From Akkermansia sp. (GTDB lineage: Bacteria; Verrucomicrobiota; Verrucomicrobiia; Verrucomicrobiales; Akkermansiaceae), in NCBI RefSeq assembly GCF_020860705.1, contig NZ_JAJBTT010000029.1:1-60359 (forward strand): 60,359 nt of DNA. Direction: 5' to 3'. Position numbers and translations under genes: made by a program. The notes beneath the pieces were generated by a model, which saw only the letters and a program-made list of their open reading frames with translations, did not search any database and was not told the origin of the DNA. Shown in pieces: positions 42,299 through 50,771 of the stretch. Position 1 is the first letter of the stretch, and every line of letters starts with the position of its first letter.

Positions 42299-42895
42299 AT
42301 GCCTCGACTTTCCATCCAGCTGCCCAACGGTTCCGAAAAAACCATCGTTCTTCCGAAGAACGGAGAATATTTCGCGCGCATCGGGCGCGACGAACATTGT
42401 GAAATAGTACTGCCCTTTCAATCCGTTTCCGGGGAACACGCCCTGCTCCAGTTCAAGGAAGGCGGTTATGTCCTTGAAGACCTTGGTTCCACCAACGGTA
42501 TTAAGATCAACGGGCTGACGCCCATGGGAGCCGCCTCCCTCTATGACGGGGACGAGATCGCCCTGGGGGACGCCCGCCTCCGGTTTACAGAAGAACCCTC
42601 TCCGGGGTTGGCTTCTGGACCGGATACAGGGGAAGAAGAAACAGTTGCTCCTTCCCCCGCCATGCGGAATTTGCAGCATCTGGCGGACCAGGCTACCCGT
42701 ACGGCGCGGAAGAATTATATGTGGATGGCCCTGTATGCCGTCCTGGTGTTTTTCCTGGCCGTTTTCACCGGATTGACTTACCGGCATTACAAGGTAACGG
42801 GGGAATTGCTGCCCCTCCAGTGGCTCGGCATTGAGTCTCCCAAGGCCGCCTTGAAGTCCATGACTCCCCCTCAAACGGACGACGGGCCGCATTGA
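42299..42895 (+). CDS. FHA-domain membrane protein
   Basis: A 198-residue protein. Residues about 20-85 form a forkhead-associated domain (FARIGRDEHCEIVLP, SVSGEHALLQF, DLGSTNGIKING) that binds phosphothreonine peptides. A linker rich in Pro/Glu and one membrane helix near residue 140-160 (MALYAVLVFFLAVFTGL) follow, with the FHA domain on the cytosolic side by topology. It is probably a sensor or scaffold for a Ser/Thr kinase; none lies in the window. It is monocistronic. Confidence 0.87.
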   Translation: MPRLSIQLPNGSEKTIVLPKNGEYFARIGRDEHCEIVLPFQSVSGEHALLQFKEGGYVLEDLGSTNGIKINGLTPMGAASLYDGDEIALGDARLRFTEEPSPGLASGPDTGEEETVAPSPAMRNLQHLADQATRTARKNYMWMALYAVLVFFLAVFTGLTYRHYKVTGELLPLQWLGIESPKAALKSMTPPQTDDGPH

Positions 42896-42920
42896 ACAGG
42901 TTGGTGCCCGTGTGCCTTTT

Positions 42921-43469
42921 TCAAGAGTCGGCGGGGACATTCCGGAAAGTGTGTTCTGCATCCGGAAGCAGGATGAAGGGAGCCACGGCGCCCTGTTCCA
43001 GTTCCAGCAGATACTGCTTGATGCTCAGGCCTCCCGCATAACCAGTCAGTTTTCCGTTGGCCCCGATGACCCGGTGGCAGGGGATGATGATGCTGACAGG
43101 ATTCTGGTTGTTAGCATGTCCCACAGCCCGGCAGGCTGACGGCCTTCCTATCTGCTGGGCAATGTCCGCATAGCTTCTGGTTTCCCCATGGGGGATGGTT
43201 TGAAGGGCTTTCCAGACTATTTGTTCAAATTCCGTTCCCTCAGGAGAAAGCGGCACGTCAAAAGTGCGGCGCATCCCTTGGAAGTATTCGTCCAGTTGAT
43301 GGGCTGTTTGCCGCAGCAGGGGCGTTTCCTCCCATTTCACCTGTTCCGTCTGCGCCATGCGGCCGAAGAAAAGGTGCGTGATGGCCGTTCCATTTTCCAC
43401 CATGACCATGGGCCCCACAGGCGTCTGGTGAAGAAGAGCCCAGCCACGGGGTGAAGAATTGGTCTTCAT
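42921..43469 (-). CDS. ogt: Methylated-DNA-[protein]-cysteine S-methyltransferase
   Basis: A 182-residue repair protein that removes alkyl groups from O6-alkylguanine. The active-site Cys lies in IIPCHRVIGANG, followed by GYAGG; RPSACRAVGHANNQNP and TIPHGETRSYADIA are the helix-turn-helix and recognition parts. An in-frame ATG at 43511 would lengthen the N terminus by 14 residues. It is monocistronic and convergent with the FHA gene with only 25 bp between. Confidence 0.9.
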   Translation of the reverse strand: MKTNSSPRGWALLHQTPVGPMVMVENGTAITHLFFGRMAQTEQVKWEETPLLRQTAHQLDEYFQGMRRTFDVPLSPEGTEFEQIVWKALQTIPHGETRSYADIAQQIGRPSACRAVGHANNQNPVSIIIPCHRVIGANGKLTGYAGGLSIKQYLLELEQGAVAPFILLPDAEHTFRNVPADS

Positions 43470-43576
43470 ACCGCATGATATAACATAGAGTAGGAGAGGA
43501 TTGCCATGCATTTATGCGGTATTTCCGCCATTCCGGAAGGAAGGAATGAGAAAAGAGTCTGACCGGACTATTTTGT

Positions 43577-43605
43577 TTGAAAGGCTGCGGTTCCCGGTAC
43601 AGTAT
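43577..43605 (+). promoter_or_regulatory. Promoter of the GH16 gene
   Basis: TTGAAA (43577-43582), 17-bp spacer, CAGTAT (43600-43605), with 8 bp to the ATG at 43614. The predicted start lies 1-2 nt from the start codon. Confidence 0.5.
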
Positions 43606-43613
43606 TGGTCCGT

Positions 43614-44531
43614 ATGAAGAAAAGCTTGTTTGCCATACTGTTGACTGCATGCCTCTGCATGTCCGGAAAGGGAGAAAACGTCACGCCTCCGAAGACCCTT
43701 CCCGGCGGGTGGGTGTATGTTTGGGGGGATGAGTTCAATGGATCCAAAATAGATGCCAAGAAGTGGAAGCCGGAATTGGGCGTGGTGCGCAACCAGGGTT
43801 CCCAGCAGACCTATACTGAACGGTCGAAGAATATGAGGCTGGAGAACGGCTGTCTGGTTCTGGAAACCCATTTTGAAAAGTTCCCCAATGTCAATTACAA
43901 GAAGAGCCAGGCGGACTGGATCAAGAATACCAAGTTCATGCCTTATACGTCCGGTTCCGTCAGTACGATCAAGACGAAGACCTTCATGTTCGGCAGGCTG
44001 GAAGTACGGGCCAAGGTTCCCAAAACCAAAGGCATCTGGCCTGCAATCTGGCTGCTTGGCAAGAACAAGTGGGGTTGGCCCGTCAATGGGGAGATTGATA
44101 TGCTGGAAAATATTTCCCAGCAGCCGGACGTGGTTTATTCCACCTTCCATTTAAGCCCGGACGGCGTGTCCAGGAAGGACGCTTCCCGCGGCGGCACCGT
44201 CAAGATTGATAATCTTTCCGATGATTTTCATACTTACGTCATGGAATGGGACAAGGATTCCATCAAACTGATGGTGGATGACAAGCTGGTGAAGTCCATT
44301 GATCTGAATACCACCAATTATGCCAATGAAGCTGGCAACCCCTTCCGGACGCCGTTTTACCTCATTCTTAATTCCGCCGTGGGTGGCAGCTGGTGTGAAA
44401 AGGCTCCGAAGGATGGCCAGGGTTATCCTGTAAAATTCCTGATTGATTACGTGCGGTTTTATCAGACGAAGGAACACGCCCAGCAGGCCAAGCAGTTTGA
44501 TCCGGAAACCGGATTGCCGAAGAAAAAATAG
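43614..44531 (+). CDS. Secreted GH16-family endo-glycosidase
   Basis: A 305-residue enzyme with a signal peptide (MKKSLFAILLTACLCMSGKG). The Cys in the signal could even be a lipidation site. The GH16 catalytic motif GEIDMLE provides nucleophile and acid/base Glu. GRLEVRAKVPKTKGIWPAIWLLG, VYVWGDEFNGSKID and WDKDSIKLMVDD are further family blocks. GH16 includes laminarinases and agarases, and in Akkermansia and gut Bacteroides also enzymes that cut poly-LacNAc within mucin O-glycans. Here a mucin target is the likely one, given the GH20 and kinase genes nearby. Confidence 0.9.
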   Translation: MKKSLFAILLTACLCMSGKGENVTPPKTLPGGWVYVWGDEFNGSKIDAKKWKPELGVVRNQGSQQTYTERSKNMRLENGCLVLETHFEKFPNVNYKKSQADWIKNTKFMPYTSGSVSTIKTKTFMFGRLEVRAKVPKTKGIWPAIWLLGKNKWGWPVNGEIDMLENISQQPDVVYSTFHLSPDGVSRKDASRGGTVKIDNLSDDFHTYVMEWDKDSIKLMVDDKLVKSIDLNTTNYANEAGNPFRTPFYLILNSAVGGSWCEKAPKDGQGYPVKFLIDYVRFYQTKEHAQQAKQFDPETGLPKKK

Positions 44532-44958
44532 TTCTGTCCTTTTTCAGTCAGGATGGGTTCTGCGCGGTTGACTGGAAAAGGAACGCAGGCGGGTTTTTCC
44601 TATGCGTGAGGTGAGATAAGGCGGAGGCTGTCTTAAAAAGGATTCCTCCGTTATGCTTGGAATGGGTGTACCATGAAGCCTGGGAAACCGGGCTTGCCAA
44701 ACCTTTATTCCCAGGTGGTCCGCTTCCGTTGATGCCGTTGGTAACGTATTCTTTTACCGTGTTTTTATCATGGCCGAACTGCGGGGAACACGTGTTTGCA
44801 CCTGTTCCCCGCGCAGATTTACTGATTTGGTGGTCTTCGGTGCTTTATTCTGCGTGAAGCAGCGTTGCCCGGTTTTTCGGTTCTGACACATCAGCACAAA
44901 AAAACGGCCCCGCTATTCGGCAGGGCCGTTTTTACCTTTTAAAAAGGGGCAGGGCACT
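44532..44958. other. 427-bp intergenic region between GH16 and ilvE
   Basis: It holds two inverted repeats: 44781-44812 (GCGGGGAACA / TGTTCCCCGC, 10-bp stem, 12-nt loop, no T-tract) and the terminator at 44901-44933 listed separately. A short open frame at 44657-44857 has no coding character. Confidence 0.45.
44901..44933. terminator. Bidirectional rho-independent terminator
   Basis: AAAACGGCCC pairs with GGGCCGTTTT around a 12-nt loop, with extra A and T residues on the outer sides, so it can terminate on both strands. It lies 26 bp past the ilvE stop codon. Confidence 0.85.
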
Positions 44959-45825
44959 TTAGAAGGCCGTTCCCGTGGTCTGGGTCAGTTCCTGGAAGCG
45001 AGCCAGGATGCGGGCCGTCACAGGGCCGATTTTTCCGGAACCCAGCTGGTAGCCGTCCAGTTTAGTGACCGGGACGCACTCTGCGGCAGTGCCGGTCAGG
45101 AAACATTCATCCGCACAGGTGATGGTAAAGCGGTTCATCGTTTTTTCCTTCGCCGGGATTTCCAGCTCCCTGCAAATTTCCAGCACGACGCGGCGTGTAA
45201 TGCCGTCCAGGCAGCCGTCCGTGACGGGCGGTGTAAAGACGGCCCCGTCCTTCACGATGAAAATGTTGTCTCCCGTGCATTCGGCCACATTTCCCAGGTC
45301 ATTCAGCATCAGGGCCTCCGCAACGCCCTGGCGCACGGCTTCCATCTTGGCCAGGATGTTGTTGAGATAATTGAGGGACTTAACCTGGGGGCAAACGGTG
45401 TCCGGACGGTTGCGGCGCACGGAGCTGGTGATCAGGGTCAGTCCGTTTTCATACACGGCAGGGTCATAAAGGGAAATTTTATCCGCGATGATGAAGACGC
45501 AGGAGCGCTTGCAGTTGAAGGGGTTGAGCCCCAGATTGCCAACGCCGCGGGTAACCACCAGGCGGATGTAACCGTCATCCAGGCCGGAGGCCGCCGCCGT
45601 GTCGCATACGGCCTTGGATAGCTCCTCACGGGTGTAGGGAATGTCCAGCAGCAGGTAATGGGCGCAGTTGTACAGGCGGTCCATATGGTCTTCCAGGCGG
45701 AAGACGCGTCTGTTGTAAAACCGGATACCTTCAAAAATGCCGTCTCCGTAGAGTGTACCGTGGTCAAAAACGGAGGTCTTGGCCTCCTCCTGTTCCACCA
45801 GTTTTCCATCTAACCAAATCTTCAT
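44959..45825 (-). CDS. ilvE: Branched-chain amino acid aminotransferase
   Basis: A 288-residue class IV PLP-dependent aminotransferase for Val, Leu and Ile. The PLP Lys is in PQVKSLNYLNNILAK, and the class signature is in EALMLNDLGNVAECTGDNIFIV. VTRGVGNLGLNP and the small-side DGKLVEQEEAKTSVFDHGTLYGDGIFEGIR start are typical. D-amino acid aminotransferases and aminodeoxychorismate lyases share the fold, but the F-EGIR start and VAECTGDN segment favour IlvE. Monocistronic. Confidence 0.85.
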   Translation of the reverse strand: MKIWLDGKLVEQEEAKTSVFDHGTLYGDGIFEGIRFYNRRVFRLEDHMDRLYNCAHYLLLDIPYTREELSKAVCDTAAASGLDDGYIRLVVTRGVGNLGLNPFNCKRSCVFIIADKISLYDPAVYENGLTLITSSVRRNRPDTVCPQVKSLNYLNNILAKMEAVRQGVAEALMLNDLGNVAECTGDNIFIVKDGAVFTPPVTDGCLDGITRRVVLEICRELEIPAKEKTMNRFTITCADECFLTGTAAECVPVTKLDGYQLGSGKIGPVTARILARFQELTQTTGTAF

Positions 45826-45851
45826 CGTTATCTAAAATTGAGAAATTATTT

Positions 45852-46001
45852 ATGCCGGAACAGGATAGCCCTATTTGGGAGCAGGGGAAAGCTATAAATT
45901 CACCGGAGGGAATAAAAGTTCCGTCACCTTTTGCGGCAGCGGCACGCGTGCGCGCCCAGGCGCGTCAAAAATATATGGAGGTATTCGTGGAGCAGGCTTG
46001 A
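45852..46001 (+). CDS. Possible small protein upstream of typA
   Basis: A 49-residue ORF (MPEQDSPIWEQGKAINSPEG..., then a basic helical end ARVRAQARQKYMEVFVEQA). Its TGA overlaps the -35 box of the typA promoter. It reads like protein and is divergent from ilvE, but no family is known. Confidence 0.4.
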   Translation: MPEQDSPIWEQGKAINSPEGIKVPSPFAAAARVRAQARQKYMEVFVEQA

Positions 46002-46026
46002 CATTTATTTTCCAGTGCTTTTAGCT
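45998..46026 (+). promoter_or_regulatory. Promoter of typA
   Basis: TTGACA (45998-46003), 17-bp spacer, TTAGCT (46021-46026), with 10 bp to the ATG at 46037. Nearly leaderless by position. Confidence 0.55.
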
Positions 46027-46036
46027 CTCGCGCGCA

Positions 46037-47872
46037 ATGTCAGATCCTTCCAAGTTCCGCAACCTCGCCATTATCGCTCACGTTGACCATGGGAAAACGA
46101 CCCTGGTTGACCAACTTTTGCAGGCGGGGGGAGCCTACCGGGCCAACCAGGCCGTGCAGGAACGCGCCATGGATTCCATGGATCTGGAACGTGAAAAAGG
46201 CATTACGATCAAGGCCAAGAATACTTCCATCCTCTGGAATGGGTACACCATCAACATTGTGGATACTCCCGGCCACGCGGACTTCGGCGGGGAGGTGGAA
46301 CGCGTGATGAAGATGGTGGACGGTGTGCTGCTGGTGGTGGACGCCTTTGAAGGGCCGCAGGCCCAGACGCGCTTTGTGCTCCGCAAGGCCCTGCAGGAAG
46401 GGCTGATGCCCATTGTGGTCATCAACAAGATCGACCGCCCCCATGCGGACCCGGCCGCCGTGCATGACCAGGTGCTGGAACTTTTCCTGGAGCTGGGCGC
46501 CACGGACGAACAGTTTGAAGCCCCCTTTGTGTACGGATCCGCCCGCGACGGCTATTTCATGAATTCCATGGAAGGGGAACCTCCCGTGGACTGCACGCCG
46601 CTTCTGTTCAAGATTGTGGAACACATCCCGGCCCCGAAGGACGCCGACCCGGAAGGGGATTTCAAGATGCTCGTTTCCAATATTGACTGGGACGATTATG
46701 TGGGCCGCGTGGCCATCGGCCGCATCACCTCCGGCACGGTGAAGAAGGGGGATACCGTCTGGCTCCACCAGAGCGACGGCTCCTGCATTTCCGGCAAAGT
46801 GACCCGCATGTTTGAATATTCCGGTCTGGGCACAACGGATTCCGCCATTGGCGTGGCGGGCAACATCGTAGGCGTGGCGGGATTTGAAAACGTGAACATC
46901 GGGGAAACCCTGGGCGGTTCCGCGGATACGGAGGCCCTGCCGTTCGTGGCGATTGACCCGCCTACCATTTCCATGGAGTTTTCCATCAACAACGGGCCTT
47001 TCGGCGGCCGCGACGGCAAGAACGTGACTTCCCGCGTGATCCGCGACCGCCTGATCAGGGAAATGCGGACGAACATTTCCATCCAGGTGGAGGATACGGA
47101 CAAGGCCGGCGTATTCTCCGTTTCCGCCCGCGGGGCCATGCAGATCGCCGTGCTGGTGGAAACCATGCGCCGTGAAAATTATGAGCTGTGCGTTTCCCGT
47201 CCTACCGTCATCATGAAGAGGGATGAGAACGACCATCTTACGGAACCGTATGAAACAATTTACGTGGAAGTCCCGGACGAACACGCCAACGGCGTCATGA
47301 AACTCCTCAACGCCCGCAAGGGGCAGATGGAAGACATGGTGTGCAGGGAAGGCACGGGCCATACCTTCATCCAGGCCTACATTCCCACCCGCGGCATCAT
47401 CGGGTTTGAGTTTGAGCTGGTCAACCTGACGTCAGGCCACGGCATCTTCTCCCACCTGTTCCGGGATTACGGTCCCTATGCCGGGGACATTACCACGCGT
47501 ACCACCGGTACGCTGGTTTCCATGGAAACGGGCGTTTCCACGCCGTTTGCGCTGGTAGCCCTGGAAGAACGCGGCCGTTTGTTCGTGGGGCCGCAGGAGG
47601 ATATTTACGAAGGCCAGATCGTGGGTGAAAACCCGCGCCAGATGGATATGCCGGTTAATCCGTGCAAGGAAAAGCACTTGAACAACATCCGTTCCGCGAC
47701 CAAGGGGGACGGCATCCAGCTTTCCCCGCCCGTCGTCTTTTCACTGGAACGCGCCATTGAATACATTGAACCTGATGAACTGGTGGAGGCTACTCCCCAT
47801 TTCATCCGCCTGCGCAAGCGCATCCTGAACGCCAACGACCGCGTGAGGGAGTCCCGCAAAGCCGGCAACTAG
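46037..47872 (+). CDS. typA: Translational GTPase TypA/BipA
   Basis: A 611-residue ribosome-binding GTPase related to EF-G. The G domain has AHVDHGKTTLVDQLL (P loop), DTPGHADFGGEVER and VVINKIDRPHADP. Domain II, an EF-G V-type domain (VSARGAMQIAVLVETMRRENYEL) and the BipA-specific C-terminal domain (TRTTGTLVSMETG, IVGENPRQMDMPVNPCKEKHLNNIRS) complete it. It helps 50S assembly and growth at low temperature or stress. Length and motifs are standard. Confidence 0.95.
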   Translation: MSDPSKFRNLAIIAHVDHGKTTLVDQLLQAGGAYRANQAVQERAMDSMDLEREKGITIKAKNTSILWNGYTINIVDTPGHADFGGEVERVMKMVDGVLLVVDAFEGPQAQTRFVLRKALQEGLMPIVVINKIDRPHADPAAVHDQVLELFLELGATDEQFEAPFVYGSARDGYFMNSMEGEPPVDCTPLLFKIVEHIPAPKDADPEGDFKMLVSNIDWDDYVGRVAIGRITSGTVKKGDTVWLHQSDGSCISGKVTRMFEYSGLGTTDSAIGVAGNIVGVAGFENVNIGETLGGSADTEALPFVAIDPPTISMEFSINNGPFGGRDGKNVTSRVIRDRLIREMRTNISIQVEDTDKAGVFSVSARGAMQIAVLVETMRRENYELCVSRPTVIMKRDENDHLTEPYETIYVEVPDEHANGVMKLLNARKGQMEDMVCREGTGHTFIQAYIPTRGIIGFEFELVNLTSGHGIFSHLFRDYGPYAGDITTRTTGTLVSMETGVSTPFALVALEERGRLFVGPQEDIYEGQIVGENPRQMDMPVNPCKEKHLNNIRSATKGDGIQLSPPVVFSLERAIEYIEPDELVEATPHFIRLRKRILNANDRVRESRKAGN

Positions 47873-47909
47873 CCTCCCGGAACAGGAGAGGAGTGACCCG
47901 TTTCCGGAG

Positions 47910-47938
47910 TTGCGTCTCCGTTGAGGTTGGGATAGGAT
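47910..47938 (+). promoter_or_regulatory. Promoter of the pyruvyl transferase gene
   Basis: TTGCGT (47910-47915), 17-bp spacer, TAGGAT (47933-47938), 7 bp to the ATG at 47946. Transcription should begin at or next to the start codon. Confidence 0.55.
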
Positions 47939-47945
47939 AAGGATC

Positions 47946-49046
47946 ATGGATGATAGCCGGATTCCTTCTTCCCCAGCCTCCCTGCACACGCTTACAGAAA
48001 TTTTGCGTGAGCTGGGCCCCTTCCTTTATATGATGAACCACGGCAATGTGGGGGATGCATTGATTGCGGCATCCACCGTTGCCCTGTTTGAAAAGGAAGG
48101 GCTGCCCTTCATTCCCTGTGGGCAGAATCTCCCTTCCGGCATGGAGGAAATCGTCCTGGTGTATGGAGGCGGCGGAGGTTTTGTTCCCTACTTCGGCATG
48201 CTTCCCCACTATGTGCAGCTTTTTTCCGATCCGCGTATCCGGAGATGCGTGATCCTGCCGCAGAGTTTCAGGGAATGTGATGAACTGGTGGACGTATTGG
48301 ACGAGCGTTTTACCGTATGCTGCCGGGAACGGGCCAGTTATGAATATTGCGTGGCCCGGAATGGGAGGGCGCATTTCCTGCTGGCAGATGACATGGCCCT
48401 GGTGGCAGACGCCGGGATGTTGAAAAAACGGCGCATTCCTCTGCCGCTTCTGGAAATGGAGGAACGGGCATGGGGCAAATGCATGAAGAGAGATATAAAT
48501 GTTTCCCTGGTCACGCTGGATAGAGGGGAAAAACTGGCCGTCTGCCTGCGACGTGATTCGGAAAGCACGGGCCGGGCTGAGGCTCTGGCCTCCCTTCCCC
48601 TGAATACGGATATTTCTGGTTATTTCATGCGTGTGATTGATGACATACCACATGCCTTTGCTTATACCCGGTGGCTTTTGAAGGCGCTGGACCAGGCGGA
48701 CGTTATTTTGACGGACAGGCTGCATATAGGCATTTCCGGAGCGCTTCTGGGTAAGGAGGTTTTTCTGATGGACAACGTTTACGGCAAAATTTCCGGAATT
48801 TATGAATTGTCCCTGCGGGAGCGTTTTTCCCGCCTGCATGTGCTGGACAAATTGGAGGAGTTTCCCTGGCTGGACAAGGTTTTGGCTGTTCCGGACATGG
48901 ACCGATGCCGGACAAAGAAAGCGGCGCACGCCCGGAAGATGGGGAAGGCGGCCGCTTTGTCCAAATACCTTTATTACCGCAAGGAGGAGAACGGAGTGCT
49001 CCGCATCAAAGTCTGCGGATTACGGGTCTGCAAGAAACGGCTGTGA
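47946..49046 (+). CDS. Polysaccharide pyruvyl transferase family protein
   Basis: A 366-residue GT-B-like enzyme of the CsaB/WcaK family, which adds a pyruvate ketal to sugars of surface polymers using PEP. NHGNVGDALIAASTVAL is the conserved N-terminal GD segment. LVYGGGGGFVPYFG and QSFRECDEL follow, and TDRLHIGISGALLGKEVFLMDN in the C-terminal half is the family hallmark His-containing loop. It ends in a basic tail. No glycan genes adjoin it directly, so the acceptor is unknown. Confidence 0.8.
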   Translation: MDDSRIPSSPASLHTLTEILRELGPFLYMMNHGNVGDALIAASTVALFEKEGLPFIPCGQNLPSGMEEIVLVYGGGGGFVPYFGMLPHYVQLFSDPRIRRCVILPQSFRECDELVDVLDERFTVCCRERASYEYCVARNGRAHFLLADDMALVADAGMLKKRRIPLPLLEMEERAWGKCMKRDINVSLVTLDRGEKLAVCLRRDSESTGRAEALASLPLNTDISGYFMRVIDDIPHAFAYTRWLLKALDQADVILTDRLHIGISGALLGKEVFLMDNVYGKISGIYELSLRERFSRLHVLDKLEEFPWLDKVLAVPDMDRCRTKKAAHARKMGKAAALSKYLYYRKEENGVLRIKVCGLRVCKKRL

Positions 49047-49141
49047 CCTCCTCCGGTGGGGAAGGCGGGGCCTTCTTCCTTTTAATGTCTGGACCACTGG
49101 AAAGACTGGGAGAGCCGTTTGCGGAAGTAAAGGAGGTTTTT

Positions 49142-49546
49142 CTAGTTCCGTAATGGTATACAGGGAATCCACCCCCACTGAGCCACCCGTGCCGGTGCGG
49201 AAGCCGGGAATGGGGGAAGAGCTTCTACACGAACTTCTCCAGCGTGTCTAATGGGTTTCAGGAAAGATCCTATTCCCGTCAGAATGTGGGTGAGAAGTCG
49301 TATTCCGAAGCGGTACAGGCGTGGGGAGATGGCAGGAAGGACGCGCACCTGCCCGCCTTGCTGGGAAATCCAGGGCAGCAAGGCCACAAGGGCTCCGTCC
49401 GCCCTGCGGGAATCCAAAAAGTCACGGAAACGGGAGTTTGCTGTAAATGAAAGCGTGCGGGGCTTCTTCCCGTCTTGAAGAATGGGATAGGAGATGGTGA
49501 CCGTCTCTCCCTCTGTCTGCATGGATGGATGATCAATCATGATCAT
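49142..49546 (-). CDS. Hypothetical protein
   Basis: A 134-residue ORF without signal peptide. The first half reads like a folded domain (ETVTISYPILQDGKKPRTLSF, FRDFLDSRRADGALVALLPW). The second half is basic with an amphipathic or membrane-touching helix (RLYRFGIRLLTHILTGIGSFL) and an odd Pro-rich end. I recognise no family. The end may be non-native sequence if a frame change has occurred. Confidence 0.4.
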   Translation of the reverse strand: MIMIDHPSMQTEGETVTISYPILQDGKKPRTLSFTANSRFRDFLDSRRADGALVALLPWISQQGGQVRVLPAISPRLYRFGIRLLTHILTGIGSFLKPIRHAGEVRVEALPPFPASAPARVAQWGWIPCIPLRN

Positions 49547-49600
49547 GAACGTTGGAAGAGCCGGCGAATTTTATGTCTGCAGGCCGTCTTCAAGCAAAAC

Positions 49601-49625
49601 GCCCGGTCCCTTTCGGGAACCGGGC
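49601..49625 (-). terminator. Hairpin terminator of fbaA
   Basis: GCCCGGT-CCC and GGG-A-ACCGGGC form a stem with a TTTC loop and one bulged A, 28 bp past the fbaA stop codon. On the minus strand it is followed by GTTTTGC, a weak T-tract. Confidence 0.65.
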
Positions 49626-49652
49626 GCTGCGTAAAAGCCGTTGAAAGGCGTT

Positions 49653-50684
49653 TTAGATTTTGCCGAAGAGGGTTTTGCCGGCGGACATGAGGTTGTCTGC
49701 GGCTTCCTGCAGGCGGGCGGCAACTCCCTTTTCGCCCTTGGCGAGGTAGGAGCGGGGATCGTAGTCCTTCTTATTGCCCACTTCACCGTCAATCTTGAGC
49801 ACTCCGTTGATATGTTCGCACATGTGGGAGACGATCGGGCGGGTGAAGGCGTACTGCGTGTCCGTGTCGATGTTCATCTTGACCACGCCGTAGGAAACGG
49901 CTTCACGGATGTCGGAAAGTTCGGAACCGGAGCCGCCGTGGAAGACGAGGGGCATGCGGGCCGCTTCACCGTGCTTGGCGGCGACGGCGTCCTGCCCGTC
50001 GCGCAGAATGCTGGGCTTCAGCTTGACATGGCCGGGCTTGTACACGCCGTGCACGTTGCCGAAGGTGGCGGCCAGCATGAACTTGCCGAGGGGAGCCAGG
50101 GCTTCGTACGTCATCAGCATGTCTTCCGGAGAGGTGTAAAGCTTGTCGGCGGGATGGCCGGAATTGTCCACGCCGTCTTCTTCGCCGCCCACGACGCCGA
50201 TTTCAATTTCAAGGACGATGCCCAGTTCGGCGCATTCCTTCAGCAGTTCCCGGGAAAGCTTGAGGTTTTCTGCCATGGGAAGGGTGGAGGCGTCCAGCAT
50301 GTGGGAGTTGAAGAGGGGGGCTTCACCGCGTTCCACGCGGCGGCGGGATTCGGCGATCAGGGGGCGCAGGAAGGTGTCCACGTGTTCGGGCTGGCAGTGG
50401 TCTGTGTGCAGGGCCACAAATACGTTGTGCTTTTCAGCCAGGCGGCGCGTAGCTTCCGCCAGAACAATGGCGCCAAGGGCGGAGTTGCCGATGGAGGTGC
50501 CGGAGGCGAATTTGCCGCCGCCGATGGAAACCTGGATGATACCGTCGCTCTTGGCTTCGGAGAAGGCGCGGAGGGCGCCGTTGATCACTTCGATCGTGGT
50601 CACGTTGACGGCCGGATAGGCATAGCCTTCCTTCTTGGCCGTTTCAAGCATGGTAATGTATTGTTCTGGTGTGGCTATTGGCAT
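49653..50684 (-). CDS. fbaA: Class II fructose-bisphosphate aldolase
   Basis: A 343-residue zinc-dependent aldolase of glycolysis and gluconeogenesis. Metal ligands lie in LHTDHCQPEHVD and in FGNVHG and FHGGSGS; the phosphate and base residues are in EIEIGVVGGEEDGVDNSG. YAFTRPIVSHMCEHING and the C-terminal region are typical of the longer FbaA form. It is monocistronic, with promoter and terminator assigned. Confidence 0.92.
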   Translation of the reverse strand: MPIATPEQYITMLETAKKEGYAYPAVNVTTIEVINGALRAFSEAKSDGIIQVSIGGGKFASGTSIGNSALGAIVLAEATRRLAEKHNVFVALHTDHCQPEHVDTFLRPLIAESRRRVERGEAPLFNSHMLDASTLPMAENLKLSRELLKECAELGIVLEIEIGVVGGEEDGVDNSGHPADKLYTSPEDMLMTYEALAPLGKFMLAATFGNVHGVYKPGHVKLKPSILRDGQDAVAAKHGEAARMPLVFHGGSGSELSDIREAVSYGVVKMNIDTDTQYAFTRPIVSHMCEHINGVLKIDGEVGNKKDYDPRSYLAKGEKGVAARLQEAADNLMSAGKTLFGKI

Positions 50685-50693
50685 AACGGGGAC

Positions 50694-50722
50694 ATGATAG
50701 GTGTTTTTTTCCGGGAGGGCAA
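50694..50722 (-). promoter_or_regulatory. Promoter of fbaA
   Basis: Minus-strand TTGCCC (50722-50717), 17-bp spacer, TATCAT (50699-50694), then 9 bp to the ATG. Near-leaderless. Confidence 0.6.
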
Positions 50723-50771
50723 GGCTGAACTCCGGCGTGCGCAGGGGCCGCGGCGCTCTTGCGGGGCATGT

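Noticed and set aside
44657..44857. Plus-strand 66-codon ORF after GH16
   Set aside because: Contains the inverted repeat at 44781-44812, has no start signal, and is Trp/Pro-rich without pattern.
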